Positions 37,058 through 45,925 are shown, counted from the stretch's first letter. The stretch is DNA of 64,000 nucleotides from Gracilibacillus salinarum (GCF_022919575.1 NZ_CP095071.1:2542001-2606000), one strand, 5' to 3'. The notes: generated by a model not told the origin, from the sequence alone. Program-made: numbers and translations.

Positions 37058-37636
37058 ATGAAATTAAGAGCAGTTGATATCACACTAGCGGGGATGTTTG
37101 CTTCCCTAATGGCAATCGGCGCCAATATTACGTCCTTCATTGTCATTGGCGGCGTGCCTATTACACTGACCACCTTTTTCTGTATATTAGCAGGATTGTT
37201 GCTAGGCAGCCGATTAGGGGCTATTTCGATGATAGTCTATGCATTGGTAGGGCTTGCTGGCGCACCTGTCTTCTCTCATTTCTCAGGCGGGTGGTCCGCC
37301 ATCGTCAGTCCGACCTTCGGATTTATTCTATCTTACATTATCGTAGCGTACGTCGTCGGAAAAATAGTAGAACGAAAGGCTAGCAAAACGAATTTTGTCA
37401 TTGCTGCACTGGTCGGTTTGTGCATTAATTATGGCTTTGGCACAAATTGGATGTACTTTGCCTATCAATTTTTGGCCTCCGCCGAGGAGATCAGTTACAA
37501 GGTGGCATGGCTATGGATGGCAGCTCCTCTGCCAAAAGACCTTATTCTCGCAGTCTTCGCCGGCACATTAGCACCACGTCTCTATAAAAGCATCAACCGT
37601 AACACACCAGTCATCGCCAAAAAAGAGGCCTCCTAA
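37058..37636 (+). CDS. bioY: Biotin transporter substrate-binding subunit BioY
   Basis: 192 residues, six membrane segments. BioY signatures: GANITSFIVIGGVPITLTTFFCILAGLLLGSRLGAISMIVYALVGLAGAPVFS and GGWSAIVSPTFGFILSY. The S component of an ECF importer; the energising module (EcfA/A'/T) is encoded elsewhere. ATG after GGAGGAGAG. The BirA operator upstream supports the biotin substrate. Confidence 0.95.
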   Translation: MKLRAVDITLAGMFASLMAIGANITSFIVIGGVPITLTTFFCILAGLLLGSRLGAISMIVYALVGLAGAPVFSHFSGGWSAIVSPTFGFILSYIIVAYVVGKIVERKASKTNFVIAALVGLCINYGFGTNWMYFAYQFLASAEEISYKVAWLWMAAPLPKDLILAVFAGTLAPRLYKSINRNTPVIAKKEAS

Positions 37637-37662
37637 GCTTGCTTGGAGACCTCTTTTTCATC
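37624..37662. terminator. Terminator between bioY and the CHY zinc-finger gene
   Basis: GAGGCCTCC / GGAGACCTC with a mispaired base, then TTTTTC; it overlaps the last bioY codons and lies near the end of the opposing gene. Confidence 0.75.
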
Positions 37663-37990
37663 TGGAAAAATAAAGGTGGGAGTGAAGTCGACAGCCTGGA
37701 TTGAAAGAACTGCCGCAATGCGGACATGCGGAATCACACTGCATATATGCGGAGATCGTTAATGCTGTCCCGCATTTCCCACAGAGAATCGCTTGCTGAT
37801 TGTACTCCTCTTCCGGCCATACTTCGGCTGGATGATCTGCTTCTTCTTCATGACACTTGTAGCAAGGATAATGCGTGTTGCAACATTTAAATTTAATCGC
37901 AACGATATCCTCCGGCAAACGGTAATGCTTGCAACGAGTTTCCTGATCTATAACTGCTCCATGAACATGGACACCATGTATCTTCTTCAC
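37658..37990 (-). CDS. CHY zinc-finger protein
   Basis: About 110 residues from the GTG after GAAGGTG; a longer TTG frame (38026) would overlap the preceding gene. HGVHVHGAVIDQETRCKHY, then KFKCCNTHYPCYKCHEE and ILCGKCGT, QCDSACPHCGSSFNPGC provide the Cys/His set of the CHY finger, which binds three zincs in eukaryotic homologues. Bacterial members are stand-alone; the function is unclear. It lies directly after the GNAT gene in the same direction. Confidence 0.88.
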   Translation of the reverse strand: MKKIHGVHVHGAVIDQETRCKHYRLPEDIVAIKFKCCNTHYPCYKCHEEEADHPAEVWPEEEYNQQAILCGKCGTALTISAYMQCDSACPHCGSSFNPGCRLHSHLYFSR

Positions 37991-38003
37991 ACCGACACCT
38001 TCT

Positions 38004-38462
38004 TTATAATTCTTTTTCCATGACAATATTGGTAGTTTGATAGTCTAATGAATCGTATAAATGAACAGCTGTTTTGTTATGGCCAAATACATGAAGGCCT
38101 ATTTTCTGCATGCCCAATTGCTTTGCTTCTACCTCGATTTGCTGCATCGCCGCTTTCCCATAGCCTTTGCCACGATATGCTTCCTCTATCAAAATATCAT
38201 AGATGAACCCTTTTTCGGCAGTTTGTCTGGCCAGCCAGATGATGCCGACCTGATCACCATTCTCGCTCATAATCGCAAATAAATAATGGTCTTTCGTGTG
38301 TTCCCTGTCTGGCAACAGGTTATCAAAATCTTGCCTGGCATGTTGAAGCGAATCTTCCTCTGTCCAATTACCAGCTTTCACCTTTTCCGCTGCATAATTT
38401 GTAATCGCTGTTTGGAAAAATTGTTGAAATTGAGCTGTGGTCATTGGTTGTAGTGTTACCAT
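38004..38462 (-). CDS. GNAT family N-acetyltransferase
   Basis: 152 residues, ATG after AAAGGAG. Acetyl-CoA loop EEAYRGKGYGKAAMQQIE and the C-terminal IGLHVFGHNKTAVHLYDSLDYQTTNIVMEK, including the Tyr that often acts as general acid, are classical GNAT. N-terminal FFQTAITNYAAEKVKAGNW matches a subgroup common in Bacillus. Substrate unknown. Confidence 0.9.
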   Translation of the reverse strand: MVTLQPMTTAQFQQFFQTAITNYAAEKVKAGNWTEEDSLQHARQDFDNLLPDREHTKDHYLFAIMSENGDQVGIIWLARQTAEKGFIYDILIEEAYRGKGYGKAAMQQIEVEAKQLGMQKIGLHVFGHNKTAVHLYDSLDYQTTNIVMEKEL

Positions 38463-38489
38463 GACGGGTCACTCCTTTATTGTTGGCGT

Positions 38490-38597
38490 TATAAAGCGGG
38501 ACTGCTATCAGTGAGGGAGCTTTTGGCTCCTACTGATTGCTAGCGAAACTTATCTGGAAGTTATCGTCCGTTTATCCCCCACTTAGCGCCGTGATAA
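38490..38597. repeat. Dispersed repeat family 2, copy 3
   Basis: Hairpin ATCAGTGAGGGAGC / GGCTCCTACTGAT, then AGCGAAACTTATCTGGAAGT, CGTCCGTTTATCCCCCACTT and TAGCGCCGTGATAAA; the middle part present in copies 1 and 2 is deleted. Confidence 0.65.
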
Positions 38598-38692
38598 AAA
38601 AATAGCGTTGTATACATGATAGCATATTATGCAGAGGTTTTCGTCGGCCATGTTAGCTGGTAAGTCTTTTTCTTGTTGTTGAGAGGCAATCT

Positions 38693-39045
38693 TATGGACA
38701 GCTTTTACCCTTTTTGCTTTTTTTTGTCCACGAGAACCGGTCTTATGGACAGCTTTTACCGATTCTGCATTTTTCTGTCCACGAGATTCGATCTTATGGA
38801 CAACTTTTCGCGATTTTGCATTTTTCTGTCCACGAGATCCGATCTTATGGACAGCTTTTACCGATTCTGCATTTTTCTGTCCACGAGATTCGGTCTTATG
38901 GACAGCTTTTCTCGATTTTGCATTTTTCTGTCCACGAGATCCGGTCTTATGGACAACTTTTCCCAATTTCATATTTTTCTGTCCTCGAGTCCAATCTTCC
39001 GGACTCGTTCACCACGATTACGCGTTTTCCTGTCCATAAGCATAA
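38693..39045. repeat. 51-bp palindromic tandem repeat, about six to seven units
   Basis: Units have the plan CTTATGGACAG - about 22 bp - CTGTCCACGAGA with a 51-bp period; the two conserved blocks are near-complementary (CTTATGGACAG against CTGTCCATAAG), so each unit can fold. The first and last units are more degenerate. Because 51 is a multiple of three, several frames stay open on both strands and give Arg/Lys- or Phe/Ser-rich repeats; none has a ribosome site, so I treat them as non-coding. A related array is at 50226-50388. Confidence 0.8.
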
Positions 39046-39054
39046 GCGCAATCT

Positions 39055-39708
39055 CTATTTCACAAGCTGTGCGGAGACGACCAGGCGATTCTCATGTGTG
39101 CCGACATCATCGAGAAATTCACCTGTACAGGTTATCAACTTCAGTGTTCGGGCAGCGGAGTAGCCGAATACTTCACTGATCGGGGCTTCGTCTTTTGGGT
39201 AGCTCTTGGTTTGATAGACTTCGAAGGTTAACTGCTCGCCTTCCTCATTGGTGATATGAATCTTGTCACCTTCCTGCATGTCTTCCAAGTGATAAAAAAC
39301 GGCTGGTCCTGTTTTGTTATCGACATGGCCGGCCATTACTGCGCTGCCTTGCTCGCCTGGCTTGGCACCGAATTCGTACCAGCCGACATTTTCGTCTTGC
39401 TCTGGCACGCCCATTTGACCGTTCGATAGTTTTCCAACATGCTCGATAGCGGCTGAAACGTCGATAGCAGGGATTGAAATGGTTGCAGGAATAATGCTTC
39501 CACCTTCATTTTCCCCTGAATCATCTTCCGCCTCACCACTTGCATATATATCTTCCCACTGCGCCGTTTCCACAGCACTCCGCTCTTCCTTCTGCTCCAT
39601 CTCTGATGGCTGCGCTGAACCAGAACCATTGACATTTTGCTCCGATTGACTGCAGCCAGCTATCAAGCCAACTATGAAAAGAGCCATCATCATTTTCAGA
39701 CATTTCAT
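39055..39708 (-). CDS. Class F sortase, lipoprotein form
   Basis: 217 residues from the ATG after GGCGAGGTGAAT. Lipobox LIAGC, then an acidic spacer. The sortase fold starts at TISIPAIDVSAAIEHVG; catalytic His in VMAGHVDNKTGPAVFYHLEDM, Cys in LKLITCTGEFLDD, Arg in HENRLVVSA. Motifs are those of class F sortases. A lipid anchor is unusual for sortases, which normally use a membrane helix. It lies just downstream of the MPKTG surface protein gene on the same strand, its probable substrate; whether it also anchors the LPDTA proteins is unknown. Confidence 0.9.
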   Translation of the reverse strand: MKCLKMMMALFIVGLIAGCSQSEQNVNGSGSAQPSEMEQKEERSAVETAQWEDIYASGEAEDDSGENEGGSIIPATISIPAIDVSAAIEHVGKLSNGQMGVPEQDENVGWYEFGAKPGEQGSAVMAGHVDNKTGPAVFYHLEDMQEGDKIHITNEEGEQLTFEVYQTKSYPKDEAPISEVFGYSAARTLKLITCTGEFLDDVGTHENRLVVSAQLVK

Positions 39709-39740
39709 ATTCACTTCACCTCGCCCATACATTTAAAGTA

Positions 39741-39772
39741 GAAAAGAGAGGATCCATGCCCTCTCTTTTCCT
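39741..39772 (-). terminator. Hairpin between the surface protein and sortase genes
   Basis: GAAAAGAGAGG / CCTCTCTTTTC, 11-bp stem, with only a weak T tract on the minus strand. Could act as a partial terminator giving less sortase than substrate. Confidence 0.6.
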
Positions 39773-39781
39773 TCTAAGCTG

Positions 39782-41146
39782 TTATTTAGACTGTGCGGCA
39801 TTTCTTCTGCGATACGTCGTATATCCTGCTGCTGCCATGATGACGAAGACAGATGCTACGATATAAGCAATGTAGTCCATCATATCTTTATCTGTACCGC
39901 CCATACCGGTCTTCGGCATATCGCTTGGCATGGATGATTCGAATTTGTCCGGATGTTGCGCCACGATCGCTCCTGACAGTGCTTTGGAAATATCATTGGC
40001 ATAGACATAACCTTCATGGAAAGAATCATACGCCTCTTCATAATTACCTGCTGCATACGCATCGAACGAACCGATTAACTGATTAACGTGCTCTTGTAAT
40101 TCGGCCGCTACAGCATCAGCAGAAATGTTGCCATCTGTTGCTGTTTCCATGAACGCGGAGAAATCTTCGCGATATTGCGCCAGTTCATCTAATGCTGCTT
40201 GTTTTGCTTCTTCATCTTCATTAGCTGTTGCTTTCACATAATCAACGAAGTAGCTGACATGGTCACTCCACATTGACTTGAACTGTTCCCCAGCTTCTGC
40301 ACCATATACCGATTCGATCGTCTTCGCCAGCTTATCGGTATTCTCTGACAATTGCGCTGCGTTCGCTTCAAAAATTTCAGCAGATTCTTCCCCTTCGATA
40401 CCATTCTGCATTGCTGTTACCGCAAATACAACATGATTTGATAAAATGTTATTTAACGTCTGACGTAAATCAGATGCTGGTGTTACTGCCATCGTGTTGT
40501 TAAATTTGTCCGGGAATTGGCTGGTAATCGCACTTGATAAGCCTTTTGCCGGCATAAACATATGATTACTTGCTTCTGCATGCAAGTTGAATGCTTCCTC
40601 ATAATTGCCATCTACATACGCGTCAAATGCACCAATTAATTGATTGACGTGCTGCTGTAAGCCTTCTGCTAATGCATCAGCTTCGACACGTCCTTCTGTT
40701 GCATCATCTAAAAAGGTGGAAAATTCCTGACGATATTGCTTTAACTCATCTAATGCTGCTTGTTTTTTCGCCTCATCTTCTTCTGCTGTTCCCATTACAT
40801 AGTCAACGAAATAGCCAATATGTGCGCTCCACATATCTTTAAACGCTTGTCCTGCTTCATCGCCATAGACGGACGCAATGGCCGCAGATAAATCATCCGT
40901 GTTCTCAGAAAGTTGTGCTTTTGCTGCATCAAAATCTTCTGCACCTTCAATTCCTTTACGCATCGTGATGACGGCTAAGTTCGCATGCTCAGATAATGAA
41001 GTAGAAAGCGTTGCCCGCAAGTCTGCTCCTGCTGTACTAACCGTTGGCATCGAATCTTCACTTGCTGCGCTGACATACTCCCCTGTTGTCGGTATCAATA
41101 AAGCTGCACTCATTGGTACGACTACTAATGCTTTTTTCCAATTCAT
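39782..41146 (-). CDS. Wall-anchored surface protein with two tandem helical domains and MPKTG signal
   Basis: 454 residues. Signal peptide to VSA-ASED. Two homologous domains of about 180 residues (about 40-210 and 225-405) each read DLRxTL...LSxH...AVxxMxxGIEG...AQLSENTDxL...SVYGxEAG..FKxMWSxHxxYFVDYVxxTA...HVNQLIGxFDAYxxGNYEEA. Repeated His in LSEH/LSNH, WSAH/WSDH and QEHVNQ invite metal or haem binding, but that is a guess. C-terminus MPKTGMGG, a membrane helix and YRRRNAAQSK is a sorting signal. The class F sortase gene follows; similar pairs occur in other Bacilli. Molecular function unknown. Confidence 0.85.
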   Translation of the reverse strand: MNWKKALVVVPMSAALLIPTTGEYVSAASEDSMPTVSTAGADLRATLSTSLSEHANLAVITMRKGIEGAEDFDAAKAQLSENTDDLSAAIASVYGDEAGQAFKDMWSAHIGYFVDYVMGTAEEDEAKKQAALDELKQYRQEFSTFLDDATEGRVEADALAEGLQQHVNQLIGAFDAYVDGNYEEAFNLHAEASNHMFMPAKGLSSAITSQFPDKFNNTMAVTPASDLRQTLNNILSNHVVFAVTAMQNGIEGEESAEIFEANAAQLSENTDKLAKTIESVYGAEAGEQFKSMWSDHVSYFVDYVKATANEDEEAKQAALDELAQYREDFSAFMETATDGNISADAVAAELQEHVNQLIGSFDAYAAGNYEEAYDSFHEGYVYANDISKALSGAIVAQHPDKFESSMPSDMPKTGMGGTDKDMMDYIAYIVASVFVIMAAAGYTTYRRRNAAQSK

Positions 41147-41288
41147 TTAAAATCCACTCTCCCTTTTTTAATAAATCTACTAGGCTTACGCAAGGAATGT
41201 GGAGTTGGATCACTTATTACGAAAAAAAGTTTAAAAGAAAAGCCGGTTCCCTTATCAGAAACCGGTCATAGCAGGCATTTAGCCCAGC

Positions 41289-43349
41289 TTATTTTTTTGG
41301 CAAACAAATCAGTGCTTTAAATAAATCGCCATCAATCTGGATCTCGAAGCTGCCGTTCTGTGTCTCGATCAGGTTCTTGGCAATCGACAGACCTAATCCG
41401 CTACCCTGGCTCGTGCGCGATTCGTCTGCTCGCTTAAAACGTGTCAGCAATTCATCAGCTGGAATATTCAATTCATAGGCCGCAATATTTTTAAACGACA
41501 GACAGACCTGATCGCCCACGTCCTCGATATCTATATATACTCTCGTCCCTCGCAGTGAGTATTTAAAAATGTTAGACAGGACATTTTCGATCGATCGCCA
41601 TAACAGCCTGCCATCTGCTGTCACATATAACTTATCATCGGAATGACGGAATTTCAGATCCAGATCGGCCGCTTCGATCTTATCATTCACTTCGCCAAGC
41701 CCCTGACTGATCAGCGACACCACATCAATCTGCTGCAACTCAACCGGAATATTGCCACTGGAGGCCTTCGCCGCTTCAAAAAGATCATCGGTTAACAGCT
41801 GTAACCTTTTTGCTTTCTGATCTAGCACTTCGATATATTCTTCTTTCTTAGCCGGATCCTCTTCCCTTTTCAAAAGGTCGACGTACGTAATAATCGAGGT
41901 TAACGGGGTGCGAATATCATGCGAGACATTGGTGATCAGCTCGGTCTTCATCCGCTCACTCTTCAGCTCGCTGTCGACCGCCTTGCTCAAGCCATCTGTG
42001 ATCCCGTTAATATTGGAAGCGAGCCGAGCGAATTCACCCTTCCCCTCTACATCAATCCGATGATGCAGCTTCCCTTCCTTTACAATTTCTACTCCCGCTT
42101 GAATCGAACGAAATTCTTTCACCTTTTTGAAGGCAAACCATGCGGCAACAGCTATAGTCACTGGGAACATGAAAAAGGTAACCGCTACTAATAATGGATA
42201 ACCGGCTACAATCAGGACGGTCTTGATCCCAACCCCGCCACTCCGATAGACATCACCGACAAACTTCACAACATGGTAGAACAAGCGATACAGCAGCATA
42301 TGCCTGAAAAATGACTGATGCTTCACATGCTTGACGAGTGACATTATCAAAAGCAAGCCAACCGCTGCGATCGGGGCGGTAACCGGAATAAGCATAACAT
42401 CCATGCTATGGTACACAATACCCATGAGGTAAAACCAAAGCAGGATAAGCAGAAAACATAAGCCAATATTGATATCATTGTACAGCTTATCCAGTCCGTG
42501 AAAATGAATCGCTTCATCTTCGGATTTTTTGCCTATTACCCATGCCAGGCAACCGAACGTGAGCAGAAACCCAATCAGAAATATGGCTAATTGATAGACA
42601 GCGTCCTTAACCAGCTCTTTTTGTTCCTGCCAATCGTGCGCCAGTTCATTTAGAGATTGTTCGGTAAAGGCTAAATAAACCGTCGTTTCCTGCGGGTCTA
42701 AGCTCGACAGGTAATTGGTAATCCAGTGAAACGACTCATTTTCCATCGTTGATTGGGGAAAAACTGATTGATCATACCCTTCAAAAATCATAAAGGCCGG
42801 GTGTTTTTCAAACTCTCTCTTTTCTGTAATCGTTGTGTTGGTAAAGACATTCTCACCATCCGTTGCATAGAATAAGGGCGGACCTGTTTGTTCGATTTGC
42901 TGCAAAATCCAATGGTACTCCCGCAGATCCTCCTGAATCATCTCGTCCTTTGCTTCTGCGATCTCTTCCGCATACTCCTGTTCAAACTGCTCCATATAGT
43001 CTTCTTCAGGTAATGACGAATCATGAAACTCATTATAATGCTCGTTAAGTAAATCGTTTTTCCTCATTTCCATATCTTCCGCACTGATCGTACCACCTTC
43101 TAAGATGTGCTCCTCACTCTTATACTCTCCTAAAAGTCTCGTCAGATGTTCGATCAGCACGTTACTTTCCTCGATATAGGATTGACTCTGATAATAATCC
43201 TCTACCCACACATCTTCTATCTCGCCGTTTGTTGATTCTATGGCATCAATAAGTGCATGAATGCCTGCTGTAAAACAGGCAACCATCAGTACAAACAGAA
43301 TAACCTTCGTTATGCGTGACCGGCTAAATTTTTTCCACTTTGTATCCAA
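41289..43349 (-). CDS. Membrane sensor histidine kinase with multi-span sensor
   Basis: 686 residues. One membrane segment near 15-35, an acidic extracytoplasmic domain to about 245, then several more segments (about 250-275, 290-312, 320-340, 375-410). HAMP-like linker follows, then HisKA with ITNVSHDIRTPLTSIITYVD (His about 476) and HATPase with ENVLSNIFKYS and GSGLGLSIAKNL. The domain order is that of VanS-like kinases. It overlaps the response regulator gene by 26 bp. The signal may be envelope-related, since the surface protein/sortase genes lie directly downstream. Confidence 0.93.
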   Translation of the reverse strand: MDTKWKKFSRSRITKVILFVLMVACFTAGIHALIDAIESTNGEIEDVWVEDYYQSQSYIEESNVLIEHLTRLLGEYKSEEHILEGGTISAEDMEMRKNDLLNEHYNEFHDSSLPEEDYMEQFEQEYAEEIAEAKDEMIQEDLREYHWILQQIEQTGPPLFYATDGENVFTNTTITEKREFEKHPAFMIFEGYDQSVFPQSTMENESFHWITNYLSSLDPQETTVYLAFTEQSLNELAHDWQEQKELVKDAVYQLAIFLIGFLLTFGCLAWVIGKKSEDEAIHFHGLDKLYNDINIGLCFLLILLWFYLMGIVYHSMDVMLIPVTAPIAAVGLLLIMSLVKHVKHQSFFRHMLLYRLFYHVVKFVGDVYRSGGVGIKTVLIVAGYPLLVAVTFFMFPVTIAVAAWFAFKKVKEFRSIQAGVEIVKEGKLHHRIDVEGKGEFARLASNINGITDGLSKAVDSELKSERMKTELITNVSHDIRTPLTSIITYVDLLKREEDPAKKEEYIEVLDQKAKRLQLLTDDLFEAAKASSGNIPVELQQIDVVSLISQGLGEVNDKIEAADLDLKFRHSDDKLYVTADGRLLWRSIENVLSNIFKYSLRGTRVYIDIEDVGDQVCLSFKNIAAYELNIPADELLTRFKRADESRTSQGSGLGLSIAKNLIETQNGSFEIQIDGDLFKALICLPKK

Positions 43350-44010
43350 TACCCCACACCACTTTCAAATATTTTGGTTCTTTCGGATTGATCTCAATCT
43401 TTTCTCTTATTTTTCTAATATGTACAGACACGGTATTCTCCGGACTGTAGGCAGTTTCGTTCCATACTTTTTCATAAATATCTTCGATCGAGAAGACCTT
43501 GCCGGCGTTCGTCGTCAATAGCAATAGAATCTTGTATTGCACCGGTGTCAGATGCACCTCATCACCGTCAACTGTCACGGTTTTACTTTCATCATCGACT
43601 GCCAGACCGCCAGACTGATAGAGACCGCTTCTCGTCTCCATACCACCTAACGCAGTAAATCTCCGCAGTTGCGATTTCACCCGTGCGATTAATTCCAAGG
43701 GATTAAACGGCTTGGTAATGTAATCATCCGCTCCCAGATTGAGTCCGATAATCTTATCGGCATCCTCTGATTTGGCCGAGAGCATGATTAATGGAATATT
43801 ATTGTCCTCCCTGATCTTCATTGTTGCCTTAATCCCGTCCATTTTCGGCATCATAATATCCATGATAATGAGATGGACTTCCTGCTCCGCGACAACCGCA
43901 ATCGCTTCTGTCCCATCGTACGCCTTAAAAATGTGATAGCCCTCATTTTCCAGATAGATCGCGATCGCATCGACTATTGCCTGATCGTCATCGCACACCA
44001 ATATATTCAT
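43324..44010 (-). CDS. OmpR/VanR-type response regulator
   Basis: 228 residues. Receiver: VCDDDQAIVDAIAIYLENEGY, phospho-Asp in IIMDIMMPKMDG (about 52), Lys in ITKPFNPLEL. C-terminal winged helix: VHLTPVQYKILLLLTTNAGKVFSIEDIYEKVW...VHIRKIREKI. First gene of a two-gene unit with the kinase. Target genes may include the downstream surface-protein operon. Confidence 0.95.
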   Translation of the reverse strand: MNILVCDDDQAIVDAIAIYLENEGYHIFKAYDGTEAIAVVAEQEVHLIIMDIMMPKMDGIKATMKIREDNNIPLIMLSAKSEDADKIIGLNLGADDYITKPFNPLELIARVKSQLRRFTALGGMETRSGLYQSGGLAVDDESKTVTVDGDEVHLTPVQYKILLLLTTNAGKVFSIEDIYEKVWNETAYSPENTVSVHIRKIREKIEINPKEPKYLKVVWGIGYKVEKI

Positions 44011-44198
44011 TCACGCCCACTCCTACACGTATTTTCTCCAAGTATATCACCTCTTTATGATCGGTACTATTGGTATCATAGCAAGGAAATCTTAATATAT
44101 GGATGATGTATTTCTTAAGATTTTCTTAATAGAAAAAGCTGTTTTCGTACGAATTGTTTCGTATAATTAATTAAGAGATGCAGAAAGGAATGATGTTG

Positions 44199-44387
44199 AT
44201 GACGAAATTATCTTATAGTGGTGTGAAATACGGGGAAAGTGATGCCGAAATAAAATTATTAGTCGATATACAAAATGATTGGTGTGAGATAACGCATACC
44301 AAGAAAGTGTCACAAGTGATGAATAAATCAACAGGGAAATATATTATTGTAAATCGAAACAGCTTGAAATGTGAGATTGTTTTATAA
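44199..44387 (+). CDS. Small protein of unknown function
   Basis: 62 residues from the ATG 9 bp after AAAGGA. Sequence TKLSYSGVKYGESDAEIKLLVDIQNDWCEITHTKKVSQVMN looks like a compact alpha/beta peptide, two Cys, no signal peptide. No family recognised. Alternative upstream ATGs (44178 on) place the ribosome site inside the gene. Confidence 0.5.
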   Translation: MTKLSYSGVKYGESDAEIKLLVDIQNDWCEITHTKKVSQVMNKSTGKYIIVNRNSLKCEIVL

Positions 44388-44812
44388 TAGGAGACAATAT
44401 AGACTTTGTGGGGTTGACATCATTTGGTTTTCGGACAATTTGAAATAGACGGTGGTCCACTAACAGGATAATATACAACTACTTATACGGCGGATGATCT
44501 AATGCTAACGTTGCGCCCACTTTGGTATATTAGATGTGCTCCGTTCAACCACTTCGCGTCCTGCAGGGCGATGGTAAAGTTTTTGACACAATAAACTATC
44601 CTGAAGATATGCAAACCGCAGAATAAGATGATAATAAGTGAACTGTAGGAGAAAACCAAAAGGATAGATAAGCATCTGTTCTTTTGGTTTCCTCTACCAC
44701 CTAAGTTAGCCCCACCACATAATTAAAACAAACATAGACCAACAGGAAATAAACCATCACTTACACAGAATAATGAAAAATAGACTTTCATTTTAACCCT
44801 TTTCATTCTTTT
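44388..44812. other. Intergenic stretch with MITE remnant and a long hairpin
   Basis: At 44538-44575 TGCTCCGTTCAACCACTTCG plus CGTCCTGCAGGGCG is the complement of the conserved right part of the hairpin core, without terminal repeats: a degenerate remnant. At about 44647-44696 AGGAGAAAACCAAAAG...CTTTTGGTTTCCTCT forms a long stem. No gene supported. Confidence 0.5.
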
Positions 44813-45012
44813 TTACCTATATTGAAGATATACCAAAACAAAAGAACTGATAAATAAAATAATACTAGTTACCGTGACGACAGTTAAATAGTATATGAGG
44901 GGGGAATTATTGCAAGAACCCCATTCAAAAAATAAGCGACAGATTGACCGAATATTCCGAAAATAGTTGCTAAACTGAAAATGCCAACTATGATAATATC
45001 CGTTTTTCTCAT
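44813..45012 (-). pseudogene. Small membrane protein gene interrupted by a frameshift at a C6 tract
   Basis: ATG at 45012 follows GGAGGGTGATTGTA. The first frame reads RKTDIIIVGIFSLATIFGIF then GQSVAYFLNGVLAIIPPSYTI-stop. In the overlapping frame, beginning at six C residues (44899-44904), translation continues PLIYYLTVVTVTSIILFISS-FVLVYLQYR with a natural second membrane helix. One extra C would join the two into a protein of about 65 residues with two membrane segments. Either a real inactivating or phase-variable slip, or a sequencing error in a homopolymer. Downstream of a similar small membrane gene. Confidence 0.55.
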
Positions 45013-45033
45013 TACAATCACCCTCCATTAAAT

Positions 45034-45333
45034 TTACAACCATTTGTTGCGTACGTACCTTACTAATTTAACTGCCTGACAGACTAAAAAAACAATTATG
45101 TACAAACCTAGAATAATGCATACATAAGAAACAGGGTTATTCTTTAAAGCGATTAAAACCACATCAATTGTATAGATATCACTGCAATAACCCACGTCTT
45201 TCGGTGTGAAAATAAATTCAGGCTTACACTCTTCCTGTGACCAGAATGCAATTTTAGATTCGATAAAGAAAGAATACAAATAGCTAATGAGAAACAATGG
45301 GATGCTCAAAAACCATAGAATCCACCATTTCAA
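45034..45333 (-). CDS. Small membrane protein
   Basis: About 99 residues from the TTG 8 bp after GGGAG. Membrane segments at about 5-25 and 72-92 flank an external loop with two cysteines (EECKPEFIFTPKDVGYCSDIY), possibly a disulfide. Followed 21 bp later by the frameshifted small membrane gene; likely one operon. Family not recognised. Confidence 0.55.
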   Translation of the reverse strand: MKWWILWFLSIPLFLISYLYSFFIESKIAFWSQEECKPEFIFTPKDVGYCSDIYTIDVVLIALKNNPVSYVCIILGLYIIVFLVCQAVKLVRYVRNKWL

Positions 45334-45366
45334 CGTAACCACTCCCTTTTAATAATCTCAACCATA

Positions 45367-45400
45367 AGCGGGGTATTATGGACCGTTAGCGCCGCGATAC
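45367..45400. repeat. Dispersed repeat family 2, tail-only copy
   Basis: GCGGGGTATTATGGACCGTT AGCGCCGCGATA matches the right end of copies 1-3. Confidence 0.55.
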
Positions 45401-45411
45401 ATTCTCAACAT

Positions 45412-45876
45412 TTATACATTTTTCTTGTCAATCTGGATTTCATTAAGGCGCTTTAGACTTATCTCCTTGTCAAAAGAACTATGCCAGCGATAATCCTGCT
45501 TATCTAAAATACGATAATGATGACTAATTAAGTTCTGTTGCAAGCGGAAATCACTTGTAGATTCAATATCTTTCCACCAGATCTTACCACCCATCGTCTT
45601 ATCTCCTGGCATAGCCTGATTATCGGAAATAATTAACTGAAGAAAATCGACAGGGTTATCGCCAATAATGGAAAACAGCAACGAACTGTGTTGAAACAAA
45701 GCACAGAAGGCAGCCACGGTGGTCCAATTAGCTGTCGTTCTTCCCTTTTCAATTTGCACAAGCGTTTTTTTGGAAATCCCTAGTATTTCAGCCATTTTGT
45801 CTTGAGAAAAACCTTGTTCTGTTCGAACTAACTTCATATTGTCAGATATCAGCTTAACGAATTGCATTTTTTCCAT
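45412..45876 (-). CDS. XRE-family regulator with C-terminal effector-like domain
   Basis: 154 residues from the ATG after GAGGTGAGCGGA. HTH: LISDNMKLVRTEQGFSQDKMAEILGISKKTLVQIEKGRTTANWTTVAAFCALF. The C-terminal part (WWKDIESTSDFRLQQNLISHHYRILDKQDYRWHSSFDKE) is a conserved soluble extension of unknown ligand. A perfect 14-bp dyad overlaps the -10 box of its promoter, implying autorepression. Confidence 0.87.
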   Translation of the reverse strand: MEKMQFVKLISDNMKLVRTEQGFSQDKMAEILGISKKTLVQIEKGRTTANWTTVAAFCALFQHSSLLFSIIGDNPVDFLQLIISDNQAMPGDKTMGGKIWWKDIESTSDFRLQQNLISHHYRILDKQDYRWHSSFDKEISLKRLNEIQIDKKNV

Positions 45877-45892
45877 TCCGCTCACCTCTTTG

Positions 45893-45925
45893 GTGTAATT
45901 TTACACTAATAGTGTCATATGTCAA
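45893..45925 (-). promoter_or_regulatory. Promoter and dyad operator of the 45412-45876 regulator
   Basis: TTGACA (45920-45925), 16-bp spacer, TAAAAT (45898-45903) on the minus strand. GTGTAATTTTACAC at 45893-45906 (perfect 6-bp arms) covers the -10. Confidence 0.7.

Noticed and set aside
38693..39045. Possible CRISPR array
   Set aside because: The whole 51-bp unit repeats, including the segments between the conserved blocks; there are no unique spacers and no cas genes.
38583..39179. Long repeat-containing reading frames on both strands (129-168 codons)
   Set aside because: They exist because the 51-bp tandem repeat is a multiple of three; no ribosome sites, several overlapping frames, and odd composition.
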